The notes under the pieces were generated by a model that was not told the DNA's origin, did not search any database, and was given only the letters and a program-made list of their open reading frames with translations. Shown in pieces: positions 18,342 through 32,234 of a stretch of DNA of 64,000 nucleotides. Source of the stretch: Microbacterium sp. LWO14-1.2. Its GTDB lineage: Bacteria > Actinomycetota > Actinomycetes > Actinomycetales > Microbacteriaceae. The DNA lies in NCBI RefSeq assembly GCF_038397715.1, contig NZ_CP151633.1:3348001-3412000 (forward strand). The letters run 5' to 3'. Made by a program: the position numbers and the translations under genes. Position 1 is the stretch's first letter. Each line of letters begins with the position of its first letter.

Positions 18342-19303
18342 CAGACGAGACCGCCACCATCGCCGAGGCCGGGCAGCGCATCCTCGACGGCGTCCGCACC
18401 GCCGTCGTGGGGATGGACGAACCGCTGACCATCGCACTGGCCACGATTCTCGCCGGCGGGCACGTGCTGTTCGAAGACGTCCCCGGCCTCGGCAAGACGC
18501 TGGCGGCGCGCAGCCTTGCCTCGGCGCTCGGGCTCGAGTTCCGGCGGCTGCAGTGCACGCCCGACATGCTCCCCGGGGACGTCACGGGGTCGTACGTGTA
18601 CGTGCCTGCGACGGGTGAATTCGAGTTCCGCCCTGGCCCGCTGTTCACGGGCCTGCTGCTCGCCGACGAGATCAACCGGACGACGCCGAAGACGCAGTCG
18701 GCCATGCTCGAGGCGATGGCCGAGGCGCAGGTGACCGTGGAGGGGAACCGCTTCGCGCTGCCTTCGCCGTTCCACGTCATCGCGACCTCGAACCCCATCG
18801 AGTACGAGGGCACTTACGCGCTGCCCGAGGCGCAGCTCGACCGATTCATGGTGAGGCTCTCGGTCGGGTACCCCGCGGCCGAGGACGAGTCGCGGATCGT
18901 GCTCGAGCGGATGCGTCGACAGACCGCCGACGCCCCCGTCGCTCCGGTGATCGACGCGGCGCGTCTGCGCGGCATCCAGGCTGCCGTCGAGCGCATTCAC
19001 GTCGACCCCGATGTCGTCGCGTACTGCGTCGAGCTGACGCGCGCGACAAGGCGAGCGGCCAACGTCGCGGTCGGCGCCTCGCCGCGCGGATCGCAGGCGC
19101 TCGTCCTGCTCGGCCGTGCGCTCGCCGCCCTCGACGGGCGCGGCTACGTCCGACCGGACGACATCAAGCGCATCGCGGTGCCCGTGCTCGCGCACCGGCT
19201 CACCCTGACGCCGCAGGCATGGGCACAGGGCGCCGACCCTGCGGCGGTCGTCGAGACGGCCGTCGCCCAGACGCCGGTGCCGCCGACGGTAGCCCCCCGA
19301 TGA
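18338..19303 (+). CDS. MoxR-family AAA+ ATPase
   Basis: The 321-residue ATPase has Walker A EDVPGLGKT (about 46-54), pore-like segment LQCTPDMLPGDVTG, Walker B LLADEINR and sensor region IATSNPIEYEGTYALPEAQLDRF. MoxR proteins act as chaperones for assembling or activating partner complexes, often with von-Willebrand-like DUF58 proteins, as here. It overlaps both neighbours by 4 nt (ATGA), so a fixed ratio with the DUF58 protein is likely. Confidence 0.93.
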   Translation: MTDETATIAEAGQRILDGVRTAVVGMDEPLTIALATILAGGHVLFEDVPGLGKTLAARSLASALGLEFRRLQCTPDMLPGDVTGSYVYVPATGEFEFRPGPLFTGLLLADEINRTTPKTQSAMLEAMAEAQVTVEGNRFALPSPFHVIATSNPIEYEGTYALPEAQLDRFMVRLSVGYPAAEDESRIVLERMRRQTADAPVAPVIDAARLRGIQAAVERIHVDPDVVAYCVELTRATRRAANVAVGASPRGSQALVLLGRALAALDGRGYVRPDDIKRIAVPVLAHRLTLTPQAWAQGADPAAVVETAVAQTPVPPTVAPR

Positions 19304-20613
19304 GCGACGACGCCCGCGCTGGCCTGCGGATGCCGCTGCGGTGGCGACGAGGTCCCGTGCTCGCGATCGCCGTGGCGGGGGCCGTCCTGCTGGCGGCGGT
19401 CGGTCTCGCGCTCTCGCGCCCCGATGTGATCGCGACCGGCCTCCCTCTCGCCCTCGGGGCGACCTGGATGCTGCTTCGCCGACCGACCGACGGCATGGCC
19501 CTCATCGCCCTGCGCGCGGCATCGCGGAAGCGCGGGGCGATGGCGGCTGCGCAGGGCTCGATCGACGTGGACACGCGGGCCGACTGGATGCAGCTCGCGA
19601 TCGATCAGGACGGACGTCGTTCCGCGCTCGCCGAGGTCCGTCGGGGGAGTGCGGTCGCCCGGTCGACCGCCGTGCTGCGGCATTCCGGCCCGGTCGAGCT
19701 CCTCGCCGTCACGGCTCGCGCAGTGACGATGGACGGCGCGTGGCTGTCGGACGTGAGCGAGCGGGTCGCGCTCGACTGGCGGACGCCGCCGGAGATCCGT
19801 GAGCCGGGTGTCGTGCCGACCGGTCCGCGTCTGCGAGGCGTCCACGGCACGCATGAGGGGTCGCGTCCGGGCGACGGCGGCGACTTCCGCGACATCCACC
19901 CGTTCGCGCCGGGGGATCAGCTGCGGCGCATCGACTGGCGCGCCACGGCCCGTGCGGCGCGCAGGCCGGGCGATCTGCTGGTCCGCCGGTACGACTCGCT
20001 CAGCGACGCCTCGGTCGTGATCGCCCTCGACACGGCAGACGACCTCGGCACGGTGGTGGCGAGCTGGGGGCGATCCGACCCTGATCGCTCCGGCGTGACC
20101 TCGCTCGACCTCGGGCGCGAGGCGGCGCTCTCGATCGCCGCGGCGGCGATCGGATCGGGTGATCGGGTCGCGTTCCACGCGCTCGCCCCCGGCGGCCGCA
20201 GCCTGCGCTCGGGCGGGGGCTCGCGTCACCTCGCACGCCTGCGCGGTGTCGTGGCGGCGACCGGGGTCGGCGGAGAGGACGCCCACCTGCGACGGACGCC
20301 GGTCGTGCCGAACGGGTCGATCGTCTTCGTGCTCTCCACGTTCTCCGACGGGATCGCCGCTGTGCAGGCGACACGCTGGCGCGCCGCCGGGCATGCAGTG
20401 GTGGCGGTGGACGTGCTTCCCGAGCTCGACGCGGCGCGTCTCACCGTCGAGCATCGCGTGGCGATGCGGACCCTGCTCGCCGAGCGCACAGAGGTGCTGG
20501 CCGACCTGCAGCACGCGGGCATCGAGGTCGTGCCCTGGTCGTCGTCCGACCGCGAGGTGGGAATGCGTCTCGCGGCGATGAGGCAACGACGGGAGAGGGC
20601 GGGGCGACGATGA
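19300..20613 (+). CDS. DUF58-domain protein
   Basis: The 437-residue protein has two N-terminal helices (about 20-52), then the DUF58 hallmark [20 protein letters not shown] followed by WRATARA, and a von-Willebrand-A-like part with [10 protein letters not shown]. The Ser residues of a full MIDAS site are not clear. Such proteins pair with MoxR ATPases in membrane-linked complexes of unknown function. The ATG at 19300 overlaps the MoxR stop; an earlier in-frame start exists but lies inside moxR. Confidence 0.88.
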   Translation: MSDDARAGLRMPLRWRRGPVLAIAVAGAVLLAAVGLALSRPDVIATGLPLALGATWMLLRRPTDGMALIALRAASRKRGAMAAAQGSIDVDTRADWMQLAIDQDGRRSALAEVRRGSAVARSTAVLRHSGPVELLAVTARAVTMDGAWLSDVSERVALDWRTPPEIREPGVVPTGPRLRGVHGTHEGSRPGDGGDFRDIHPFAPGDQLRRIDWRATARAARRPGDLLVRRYDSLSDASVVIALDTADDLGTVVASWGRSDPDRSGVTSLDLGREAALSIAAAAIGSGDRVAFHALAPGGRSLRSGGGSRHLARLRGVVAATGVGGEDAHLRRTPVVPNGSIVFVLSTFSDGIAAVQATRWRAAGHAVVAVDVLPELDAARLTVEHRVAMRTLLAERTEVLADLQHAGIEVVPWSSSDREVGMRLAAMRQRRERAGRR

Positions 20614-21191
20614 CCGCGCGCTCGCAGACGCTCCGCGTTCCGGCGGCGGTGCCCGGCATCGTGCTCCGGCTCCTTGTCGTCGCCCTCGTCGCCGTGGGGG
20701 TGCTTCTGCTTATGCCGTACGCGCTCTGGCAGGGGATCGCGATCGCCGTCGCAGTCGCGGCGGTCTTTGTGCCGGCGTCGCTCGCGGCCTGGGCGGCCGC
20801 GGCCTGCCTCCCGCTCGGGCTGCTCGTCACAGAGCCGTCGGCCACGCGGACGGCCCTCGCGGTGCTGCTCGTGCACGCGATCCACGTCGTCGCGTCGCTC
20901 ACGCTGGTGATCCCGGCCCGCTCGCGGGTCTCGCTGCTCGTGCTCGGCCCGAGCGCCCTGCGGTTCGCGGTCGTGCAGCTGATCGCCCAGCCCGTCGCGT
21001 TCGGAGTGCCGCTGCTCGTCGGCGCATCGGGGTGGGCGACCGCGAGCTGGCTCGCCCCCGCGGCTGCCGGCTCGCTCATCGTGGGACTGGCGGTGGCGCT
21101 GACGGCTCTGAGGCGGGCGGACGCCGAGTCTCGGTCGCTTCCCAGCCCCGCAGAGCCCCTCGGCGGAGCCAATGTCCGTGGCCCCTCGTAG
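20610..21191 (+). CDS. Polytopic membrane protein ending the MoxR/DUF58 operon
   Basis: The 193-residue protein has about five hydrophobic helices and very few charged residues before its short C-terminal tail. No domain is recognised. It overlaps the DUF58 gene by 4 nt. The -10 box of uvrA starts on this gene's own TAG stop codon, so the two transcription units abut without spare DNA. Confidence 0.68.
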   Translation: MTARSQTLRVPAAVPGIVLRLLVVALVAVGVLLLMPYALWQGIAIAVAVAAVFVPASLAAWAAAACLPLGLLVTEPSATRTALAVLLVHAIHVVASLTLVIPARSRVSLLVLGPSALRFAVVQLIAQPVAFGVPLLVGASGWATASWLAPAAAGSLIVGLAVALTALRRADAESRSLPSPAEPLGGANVRGPS

Positions 21192-21194
21192 ACT
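21189..21194 (+). promoter_or_regulatory. Candidate -10 box for leaderless uvrA
   Basis: TAGACT includes the stop codon of the preceding gene and lies 6 nt before GTG 21201. It is the same hexamer and spacing as at coaE. Confidence 0.55.
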
Positions 21195-21200
21195 TGACCA

Positions 21201-24088
<2,888 letters not shown>

Positions 24089-24089
<1 letters not shown>

Positions 24090-25993
24090 TGGCCGACGTC
24101 CTCCCGTACAAGCCGAGGACCGGTGAGATCCCCACCGATCCCGGCGTGTACCGCTTCCGCGACGCCGATGGGCGTGTGCTGTACGTGGGCAAGGCGAAGA
24201 ACCTGCGCCAGCGGCTGTCGAACTACTTCGCTCCGCTGCGCACTCTGCACGAGCGCACTCGACGGATGGTCACGACGGCAGCCTCCGTCGAGTGGACCGT
24301 GGTCCCGACCGATGTCGACTCGCTGCAGCTCGAGTACATGTGGATCAAGGAGTTCGATCCACCCTTCAATGTGCGCTACCGCGACGACAAGTCCTACCCG
24401 TTCATGGCGGTGACGCTCGGCGACGAGGCTCCGCGGGTGATCGTGACGCGAAACCGCAAGATCCCCGGCGCACGGTACTTCGGCCCGTACCCGAAGGTCT
24501 GGGCGGTGCACGAGACCATCGACCTGATGATCAAGGCGTTCCCGATCAGGACCTGCAGTGACGCGAGCTACAAGCGCGCCATGCAGACGGGGCGGCCGTG
24601 CTTCCCCGGGCAGATCGGCAAGTGCGGCGGACCCTGCTCGATGACGGTCACGATCGAGGAGCACCGGGCGATGGTCGACGATTTCGTCGCCTTCATGGCC
24701 GGTGGTGACGAGCGGTTCACCCGTGATCTGCGCAAGCGGATGCTGGCGGCGTCGGCCGCGATGGACTACGAGGCAGCCGCGAAGTTCCGCGACAAGCTGT
24801 CGGCCATCGAAGCGGTCCTGGGCAAGAGCGCGCTCGTGCTCGCCGCCGACGAAGACGCCGATCTGTTCGGCATCGCGGAAGACGAGCTCGCCGCAGCGGT
24901 GCAGCATTTCGTCATCCGCGGCGGGCGCGTGCGCGGTGTGCGGGCGCTGACGATCGAGAAGGAGATCGACATCTCCTCGGCCGACCTCGTCGACCAGGTG
25001 CTGCAGCGCGCCTACGGCGATGCGCAGGACGTGCCGCGACGCATCCTCGTGCCGACACTGCCCGACGACGCCGCCGAACTCGAGGAGTGGCTCCGCGAGC
25101 GACGGGGGAGGAAGGTCGAGATCGCCGTCGCCCAGCGCGGACAGCGAGCCGACCTTATGCGCACCGCGACGATCAATGCGCAGCAGGCACTCATCAGGCA
25201 CAAGACCCGTCGTACGAGCGACTACGTCGCCCGCACCCAGGCGCTGACCGATCTGCAAGAGGCCCTCGGGATGTCCGAGGCACCGCTGCGCATCGAGTGC
25301 TTCGACATCTCGCACCTCGGCGGCACCAACGTCGTCGCCTCGATGGTGGTGTTCGAAGACGGTCTGCCGCGGAAAGACCAGTACCGGTCGTTCAATATCG
25401 CGGAGACGACCGACGACACCGACTCCATGTACCAGGTGCTCACCCGCCGCCTCGCCTACCTCGACAAGCCCGACGAGACCGAGGTCATCGATCCGACGAC
25501 CGACGAGATCGTGGGGGAGGACGTCGGCGAGGCCACGGTCAAGCGACGGCCGCGATTCGCCTACCCGCCGCAGCTCCTGCTCGTCGACGGCGGCCAGCCG
25601 CAGGTCGAGGCCGCGGCGCGCGCCCTGCGCGACTCGGGTCACACCGAGATCGCCGTCTGCGGCATCGCCAAGCGGCTCGAGGAGATCTGGCTGCCCGGCG
25701 ACGACTTCCCCGTGATCCTCCCTCGCACCAGCGAGGCCCTGTACCTGCTGCAAAGGCTGCGCGACGAGGCGCACCGCTTCGCGATCACGCATCAGCGCAA
25801 GCGTCGCAAGAACGACATCACGACCGTCCTCGCCGAGGTGCCGGGGCTCGGGGCCTCGCGCATCAAGGTCCTGCTCAAGCATTTCGGTTCGGTCACCGCG
25901 CTCCGCGCCGCGGCGCCGGGCGAGATCGAGCAGGTGCAGGGCATCGGTCCCGTCCTGGCCCAGAACATCCACACGCATCTCGCCACCCGGTAG
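24089..25993 (+). CDS. uvrC: UvrABC excinuclease subunit C
   Basis: The 634-residue nuclease makes both cuts in nucleotide-excision repair. It has a GIY-YIG domain ([20 protein letters not shown], about 13-32), a UVR domain contacting UvrB ([18 protein letters not shown], about 230), an RNase-H-like endonuclease half ([13 protein letters not shown] and [14 protein letters not shown]), and C-terminal helix-hairpin-helix motifs ([17 protein letters not shown]). The TGATG junction with uvrA is a 1-nt overlap. Confidence 0.98.
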
Positions 25994-26005
25994 TCCCGTT
26001 CTCGC

Positions 26006-26011
26006 TAGGCT
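26006..26011 (+). promoter_or_regulatory. Candidate -10 box of rapZ
   Basis: TAGGCT lies 26 nt before the rapZ ATG, giving a leader of about 20 nt that still contains AGAAGGGG as ribosome-binding site. Confidence 0.4.
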
Positions 26012-26037
26012 GGAAGCGGTGGGGAGAAGGGGTAGAG

Positions 26038-26910
26038 ATGACTGACGGGGACAAGGGCGAGTTCCTCATCGTCACGGGCATGTCTGGCGCCGGTCGGACG
26101 ACCGTCGCCAACGCTCTGGAGGACCTGGGCTGGTACGTGGTCGACAACCTGCCGCCGCAGATCCTGCGGCCGCTGCTCGACCTCACCGACATGGGCGGCA
26201 ACGCGCTTCCGAAGGTCGCGGCCGTGGTCGACGTGCGTGGTCGCAACCTCTTCGACGACTTCCCCGGCGTCGCCAGGGCGCTGCGTTCGCGCGGCTCCGT
26301 GCGCGTCCTGTTCCTCGACGCCTCCGACGACGTTCTCGTGCGGCGATTCGAGTCGGTGCGGCGTCCGCACCCGCTCCAGGAGGACGGGACGCTGCTCGAC
26401 GGCATCCGCGTCGAACGGTCGCGCCTCGCCCCGATCCGCGAAGCCGCCGACATCGTGATCGACACGTCGGCGCTCAACATCCACCAGCTCGCCACGCAGG
26501 TGTCCGAGCTGTTCGCCGAGGAGGGAGCGCCGCGACACCGCGTGACGCTCATGAGCTTCGGCTTCAAGTACGGTCTCCCGACCGACGTCGACCTCGTCGC
26601 CGACATGCGCTTCCTCCCGAACCCGTTCTGGAACGAGGAGCTGCGCGGACTGACGGGGAAGGACGAGGAGGTCAGGGACTTCGTGCTGTCGCGCGAGGGA
26701 GCCGCCGAGTTCCTCGACGCGTACACGGCCGCGCTGACCCCGGTGCTCGAGGGCTACCAGCGCGAGAACAAGAGCCACTCGACCGTGGCGATCGGCTGCA
26801 CGGGCGGCAAGCACCGCTCGGTCGCGATGGTCGAGGAGCTGGCCCGCCGGCTCGCCGCGGTGCCGGGCGTGGCCGTCAACGTGCGTCATCGCGACCTCGG
26901 CAGGGAATAG
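26038..26910 (+). CDS. rapZ: RapZ-family nucleotide-binding protein (RNase adapter family)
   Basis: The 290-residue protein has an N-terminal P-loop GMSGAGRTT (14-22), DLGWYVVDNLPPQIL, and the C-terminal RapZ domain with MSFGFKYGLPTDVDLVADMRFLPNPFW and IGCTGGKHRSV. The Walker lysine is Arg (R20), as I recall for other actinobacterial members. In E. coli RapZ guides RNase E to a small RNA controlling glmS; actinobacteria lack that RNA, so the role here is unknown. The next gene is whiA; yvcK, often found between them, is missing. Confidence 0.92.
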   Translation: MTDGDKGEFLIVTGMSGAGRTTVANALEDLGWYVVDNLPPQILRPLLDLTDMGGNALPKVAAVVDVRGRNLFDDFPGVARALRSRGSVRVLFLDASDDVLVRRFESVRRPHPLQEDGTLLDGIRVERSRLAPIREAADIVIDTSALNIHQLATQVSELFAEEGAPRHRVTLMSFGFKYGLPTDVDLVADMRFLPNPFWNEELRGLTGKDEEVRDFVLSREGAAEFLDAYTAALTPVLEGYQRENKSHSTVAIGCTGGKHRSVAMVEELARRLAAVPGVAVNVRHRDLGRE

Positions 26911-26928
26911 CAGAGGCCTCCGCCGGAG

Positions 26929-26934
26929 TAGGCT
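26929..26934 (+). promoter_or_regulatory. Candidate -10 box of whiA
   Basis: TAGGCT would start a leader of about 38 nt; AGAGGAG at 26968-26974 is a good ribosome-binding site 4 nt before the GTG. Confidence 0.4.
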
Positions 26935-26978
26935 GGAGGTTTGCGTCGCGATCCGGCGCGTGAGCGTAGAGGAGTGTC

Positions 26979-27956
26979 GTGGCACTAACCACCGACGTCA
27001 AGGCTGAGCTGGTCAGCATCCGCAATGCACCCCCGACGGTGCGTGTCGCGGAGGTCACATCGATCCTGCGGTTCGCGGGCGGGCTGCATTCGATCGCCGG
27101 ACGGGTCGCCGTCGAGGCGGAGGTGGATGCCGAGGTGCTGGCGCAGCGCGTCGCGCGCGACCTCGCGGAGATCTACGGGGTCCGTCCCGAGATCGCCCAG
27201 GTCCAGTCGAGCACCGCGAACGACGGTGCCCGCTGGGCTGTGCGTGTGATCGCCGCGGGGGAGACCCTCGCTCGTCAGACCGGGCTGCTCGACCAGCGCC
27301 GGCGTCCGGTCCGTGGACTGCCCAACCGCCTTACCACCGGGTCGCGTGCCGAGGTCGCCGGTCTGTGGCGCGGCGCCTTCCTCGCCGCGGGAACCCTCAG
27401 CGAGCCCGGCCGCTCGGCCATGCTCGAGATCGCCTGCCCGTCGTCCGAGGCAGCGATGGCCCTCGTCGGCGCTGCGCACCGCCTCGGCGTCGCCGCCAAG
27501 GCGCGCGAGGTCCGCGGCATGCCCCGCGTCGTCGTCCGTGAGGGCGAGGCCATCCGCACGATCCTGGCCGAGATGGGCGCGCAGAAGACCGCCGTCGCGT
27601 GGGAGGAGATGCGTCAGCGTCGCGAGGTCCGCGCCGGCGTCAACCGTCTCGTGAACTTCGACGACGCGAACCTGCGCCGCTCCGCGCAGGCCGCCGTCGC
27701 GGCGTGCGCCCGTGTCGAGCGAGCTCTCGAGATCCTCGCCGACGAGGTGCCCGACCACCTGCGGGTGGCCGGCGAGCTGCGCCTCGCGCACCGCGACGCG
27801 AGCCTCGACGAGCTCGGTCACCATGCCGACCCGCCCATGACGAAGGACGCCGTCGCCGGCCGCATCCGTCGCCTCCTCGCGATGGCGGACAAGCGCGCCC
27901 AGCAGGAGGGAATCCCCGGGACCGAGGCCGCGGTGCCCGCCGGACTCGACGTCTGA
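26979..27956 (+). CDS. whiA: WhiA, sporulation/cell-division DNA-binding protein
   Basis: The 325-residue protein combines a degenerate LAGLIDADG homing-endonuclease-like half ([27 protein letters not shown]) with a C-terminal helix-turn-helix ([25 protein letters not shown]). WhiA activates division genes in Streptomyces; in non-sporulating actinobacteria it is kept as a division-linked factor. The GTG start is supported by AGAGGAG. A strong hairpin follows the stop. Confidence 0.97.
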   Translation: MALTTDVKAELVSIRNAPPTVRVAEVTSILRFAGGLHSIAGRVAVEAEVDAEVLAQRVARDLAEIYGVRPEIAQVQSSTANDGARWAVRVIAAGETLARQTGLLDQRRRPVRGLPNRLTTGSRAEVAGLWRGAFLAAGTLSEPGRSAMLEIACPSSEAAMALVGAAHRLGVAAKAREVRGMPRVVVREGEAIRTILAEMGAQKTAVAWEEMRQRREVRAGVNRLVNFDDANLRRSAQAAVAACARVERALEILADEVPDHLRVAGELRLAHRDASLDELGHHADPPMTKDAVAGRIRRLLAMADKRAQQEGIPGTEAAVPAGLDV

Positions 27957-27970
27957 CCCGAGCGGAAGAG

Positions 27971-28006
27971 AAGAGAGGCGATCCCTGTCAAGGGGTCGCC
28001 TCTCTT
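27971..28006 (+). terminator. Terminator hairpin after whiA
   Basis: Arms 27971-27986 and 27991-28006 form a 16-bp stem with one G-T pair and a GTCA loop, followed by TCGTC. Confidence 0.8.
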
Positions 28007-28051
28007 CGTCATACGGCGGAAGGATCAGGGGTGACGATGTGTTGTCCTCAC

Positions 28052-28057
28052 TAGGAT
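28052..28057 (+). promoter_or_regulatory. Candidate -10 box of sodA
   Basis: TAGGAT predicts a leader of about 76 nt before the ATG at 28141. The leader is GC-rich (CGCCGCGGCGCGGCGCGG around 28105), could fold, and offers only a poor ribosome-binding site. Confidence 0.35.
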
Positions 28058-28140
28058 GAGTTACGTCTGCTCCGCACCGCATTCGGCAGCGCGGAGGATC
28101 GGCAAGCGCCGCGGCGCGGCGCGGATTGGATGAAAGCGAC

Positions 28141-28767
28141 ATGGCGACCTACACGCTCCCCGACCTTCCCTACGACTTCGCAGCCCTCGAGCCGCACATC
28201 AGCGGCAAGATCATGGAGCTGCACCACGACAAGCACCACGCCACCTACGTCGCCGGCGCGAACACCGCGCTCGAGCAGCTCGCCGAGGCGCGTGAGAGCG
28301 GCAACCTCGCAAACGTGAACAAGCTCGAGAAGGACCTCGCGTTCAACCTCGGTGGTCACGTCAACCACTCCATCTTCTGGACGAACCTGTCGCCGAACGG
28401 CGGCGGCCAGCCCGAGGGTGAGCTGAAGGCCGCCATCGACGAGTACTTCGGCTCGTTCGAGAAGTTCCAGGCCCACTTCACCGCTGCTGCCACCGGCATC
28501 CAGGGCTCCGGCTGGGCCGTGCTGAGCTGGGACTCCATCGGCCAGCGTCTCATCATCCAGCAGCTGTTCGACCAGCAGGCGAACACCGCGCAGGGCACGA
28601 TCCCGCTGTTCCAGCTCGACATGTGGGAGCACGCCTTCTACCTCGACTACCTCAACGTGAAGGCGGACTACGTCAAGGCCGCGTGGAACATCGCCAACTG
28701 GGAGAACGTCGCCCAGCGCCTCGAGGTCGCCCGCGAGAAGACGAACGGCCTGCTGGTACTGTCGTAA
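28141..28767 (+). CDS. sodA: Superoxide dismutase (Mn/Fe family)
   Basis: The 208-residue enzyme dismutates superoxide in the cytoplasm. The metal ligands are H28 (ELHHDKHH), H76 ([10 protein letters not shown]), D160 and H164 ([13 protein letters not shown]). The [15 protein letters not shown] stretch is the pattern of manganese-type enzymes, though metal choice cannot be proven by sequence. No signal peptide. It separates whiA from gapA, which are direct neighbours in many actinobacteria. It has its own hairpins on both sides, so it is a single-gene unit. Confidence 0.96.
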   Translation: MATYTLPDLPYDFAALEPHISGKIMELHHDKHHATYVAGANTALEQLAEARESGNLANVNKLEKDLAFNLGGHVNHSIFWTNLSPNGGGQPEGELKAAIDEYFGSFEKFQAHFTAAATGIQGSGWAVLSWDSIGQRLIIQQLFDQQANTAQGTIPLFQLDMWEHAFYLDYLNVKADYVKAAWNIANWENVAQRLEVAREKTNGLLVLS

Positions 28768-28775
28768 TCGGGTCG

Positions 28776-28805
28776 CGTCCCGACGGGCCTGGTCTCGTCG
28801 GGACG
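28776..28805 (+). terminator. Terminator hairpin after sodA
   Basis: CGTCCCGACG (28776-28785) and CGTCGGGACG (28796-28805) form a perfect 10-bp stem with a 10-nt loop. The following 28806-28882 must hold the gapA promoter, but I see no convincing -10 box. Confidence 0.7.
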
Positions 28806-28882
28806 CCATCTCAGCCAAAAACCCCCGCGCATCGCGCATGCACGATTGCTGCGCACAGCGCACGAGAAACAGGGAGACCTGA

Positions 28883-29893
<1,011 letters not shown>

Positions 29894-29903
29894 GACACCT
29901 CCC

Positions 29904-31118
29904 ATGACTCTGCGCACCCTGGATTCACTGGGTTCGCTCGAGGGCAAGCGCGTCATCGTCCGTTGTGATCTCAACGTCCCCCTGCGGGACGGGGTCATAA
30001 CGGACGATGGCCGTGTACGCGCCTCGCTGCCGACCCTCAACGCCCTCATCAACGCGGGCGCCCGCGTCGTCGTGTGCTCGCACCTCGGTCGTCCCGATGG
30101 CGCACCCGACCCGCAGTACAGCCTCGAGCCGGTTGCGCAGCGACTGTCCGAGCTGCTCGGCAAGCCGGTCGCGTTCGCCCGTGACACGGTGGGGGAGTCG
30201 GCACACGAGGCCGTCTCCTCGCTGGAGGACGGCGGCGTCGTCGTCATCGAGAACCTGCGGTTCAACCCGGGGGAGACCTCGAAGGACGACGAGGAACGAG
30301 GCGCGTTCGCCGCGCAGCTCGCCGAACTCGGTGACGTGCTCGTCTCGGACGGCTTCGGCGTCGTGCACCGCAAGCAGGCGAGCGTCTACGACCTCGCCGA
30401 GCGGATCCCCTCCGCGGCCGGTCTGCTCATCGCCGCCGAGCTCGACGTGCTCGACCGCCTCACCGAGAACCCCGAGCGCCCGTACGCGGTCGTGCTTGGT
30501 GGCTCGAAGGTCAGCGACAAGCTCGGTGTGATCTCGCACCTCCTCCCGCGCGTCGACCGCATCCTCGTCGGCGGCGGGATGCTGTTCACCTTCCTGAAGG
30601 CGCAGGGCCACGCCGTGGCATCCAGCCTCCTGGAAGAGGACCAGCTCGAGACCGTCCGCGGCTACATCGCCGAGGCGGAGAAGCGGGGCGTCGAGCTCGT
30701 CCTCCCGACGGACGTCGTCGTGGCGTCCGCGTTCTCGGCCGACGCCGACCACGAGGTCGCCGCGGCCGACGCGATCGAGGACACCGCGTTCGGTGCCTCG
30801 GGCATCGGCCTCGACATCGGACCGGAGACGGCGGCGCGCTTCGCCGAGGTCATCCGCAGCTCGAAGACCGTGTTCTGGAACGGCCCGATGGGCGTGTTCG
30901 AGTTCCCGGCGTTCGCCGCGGGCACCAAGGCCGTCGCGCAGGCGCTCACCGAGGTCGACGGCCTCAGCGTCGTCGGCGGTGGCGACTCGGCTGCCGCCGT
31001 GCGTCAGCTCGGCTTCGCCGACGACCGTTTCGGTCACATCTCAACGGGCGGCGGCGCCAGCCTCGAGTTCCTCGAGGGCAAGAAACTACCCGGCCTGGAG
31101 GTGCTCGGATGGCAGTGA
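29904..31118 (+). CDS. pgk: Phosphoglycerate kinase
   Basis: The 404-residue two-domain kinase makes ATP from 1,3-bisphosphoglycerate. Typical segments are [14 protein letters not shown] near the N-terminus, [14 protein letters not shown], the nucleotide-binding [14 protein letters not shown] and the C-terminal [18 protein letters not shown]. It lies 10 nt after gapA and its end overlaps the tpiA start by 10 nt, showing co-transcription. Confidence 0.98.
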   Translation: MTLRTLDSLGSLEGKRVIVRCDLNVPLRDGVITDDGRVRASLPTLNALINAGARVVVCSHLGRPDGAPDPQYSLEPVAQRLSELLGKPVAFARDTVGESAHEAVSSLEDGGVVVIENLRFNPGETSKDDEERGAFAAQLAELGDVLVSDGFGVVHRKQASVYDLAERIPSAAGLLIAAELDVLDRLTENPERPYAVVLGGSKVSDKLGVISHLLPRVDRILVGGGMLFTFLKAQGHAVASSLLEEDQLETVRGYIAEAEKRGVELVLPTDVVVASAFSADADHEVAAADAIEDTAFGASGIGLDIGPETAARFAEVIRSSKTVFWNGPMGVFEFPAFAAGTKAVAQALTEVDGLSVVGGGDSAAAVRQLGFADDRFGHISTGGGASLEFLEGKKLPGLEVLGWQ

Positions 31119-31900
31119 ACAGCCGTACCCCGCTGATCGCGGGCAACTGGAAGATGAACCTCGACCACCTGCAGGCGGTCGCGTTCGTGCAGAAGCTGCA
31201 CTGGACGCTGAAGGACGCGAAGCACGAGGACGGCTCGGTCGAGGTCGCGGTGTTCCCGCCCTTCACCGACATCCGCAGCGTGCAGACGCTCATCGACGCG
31301 GACAAGATCCCGTTCGCGCTCGGAGCCCAGGACCTGTCCGCGCACGACTCCGGTGCCTACACCGGCGAGGTGTCGGGCGCGTTCCTGTCGAAGCTCGACG
31401 CGAAGTACGTCATCATCGGCCACTCGGAGCGCCGTGAGTACCACGCCGAGTCCGACGAGGTCGTGGCGGCGAAGACCAAGGCGGCGCTGAAGCACGGCCT
31501 CGTACCGGTCATCTGCGTGGGCGAGACCTCGGAGGACCTCGAGAAGTTCGGCGCGAGCGCGGTTCCGGCCGGCCAGCTGGAGAAGGCCCTGCAGGGGCTC
31601 TCGAAGGACGCCGACATCGTCGTGGCCTACGAGCCCGTGTGGGCCATCGGCTCCGGTCAGGCAGCCACGCCGCAGCAGGCGCAGGACGTCTGCGCGGCCC
31701 TGCGCGGTGTCATCGCGAGCGTGCTCGGCGATGACGCGGCGGCGCGCACGCGCATCCTCTACGGCGGATCCGTGAAGGCGGCGAACATCGCGAGCTTCAT
31801 GCGTGAGCCCGATGTCGACGGCGCCCTCGTCGGAGGCGCGAGCCTCGTGGTCGACGAGTTCGCAGCCATCATCCGCTTCGAGAAGCACGTCGGAGTATGA
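31109..31900 (+). CDS. tpiA: Triosephosphate isomerase
   Basis: The 263-residue TIM barrel has the active-site lysine in AGNWKMN, the histidine in IGHSERR and the catalytic glutamate in [11 protein letters not shown], with the phosphate-binding YGGSVK. The ATG at 31109 follows GGAGGTG closely and lies inside the end of pgk. A GTG at 31115 overlapping the pgk stop is an alternative start two codons later. Confidence 0.98.
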   Translation: MAVNSRTPLIAGNWKMNLDHLQAVAFVQKLHWTLKDAKHEDGSVEVAVFPPFTDIRSVQTLIDADKIPFALGAQDLSAHDSGAYTGEVSGAFLSKLDAKYVIIGHSERREYHAESDEVVAAKTKAALKHGLVPVICVGETSEDLEKFGASAVPAGQLEKALQGLSKDADIVVAYEPVWAIGSGQAATPQQAQDVCAALRGVIASVLGDDAAARTRILYGGSVKAANIASFMREPDVDGALVGGASLVVDEFAAIIRFEKHVGV

Positions 31901-31904
31901 GCGA

Positions 31905-31932
31905 GTGCGGCGGGGCTCCGGTCCCGCCGCAC
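31905..31932 (+). terminator. Terminator hairpin after tpiA
   Basis: GTGCGGCGGG (31905-31914) and CCCGCCGCAC (31923-31932) form a perfect 10-bp stem with an 8-nt loop. The secG -10 box begins only 3 nt later. Confidence 0.75.
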
Positions 31933-31934
31933 CG

Positions 31935-31940
31935 TATACT
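31935..31940 (+). promoter_or_regulatory. Candidate -10 box of secG-rbpA
   Basis: TATACT is a near-consensus -10 element, giving a leader of about 40 nt. Its upstream half overlaps the tpiA terminator stem, so no ordinary -35 element can be recognised. Confidence 0.55.
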
Positions 31941-31985
31941 TGACCGTTACGGGGGCAGTCGTGCCCCAGCGAAAGGCTCTTCCTC

Positions 31986-32234
31986 GTGGAAATTCTCGAG
32001 TTCGTCCTGCAGGTCGTGCTGGGTATCACCAGCGTCCTGCTGACCCTCCTCATCCTGCTCCACAAGGGGCGCGGCGGCGGCCTGTCCGACATGTTCGGCG
32101 GCGGCATGTCGACGGCGGTCGGATCCTCCGGCCTCGCCGAGCGCAACCTCAACCGCTTCACCGTGATCCTCGCTCTGGCGTGGTTCGTGGCGATCGTCGC
32201 GCTCGGACTCATCACGAAGTTCGAGGTGATCTGA
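31986..32234 (+). CDS. secG: Preprotein translocase subunit SecG
   Basis: The 82-residue protein has two hydrophobic helices with the conserved cytoplasmic link HKGRGGGLSDMFGGG between them. SecG assists SecYE in moving proteins across the membrane. It starts at GTG and its stop overlaps the rbpA start by one nucleotide. The tpiA-secG neighbourhood is widely conserved in Gram-positive bacteria. Confidence 0.96.
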   Translation: MEILEFVLQVVLGITSVLLTLLILLHKGRGGGLSDMFGGGMSTAVGSSGLAERNLNRFTVILALAWFVAIVALGLITKFEVI

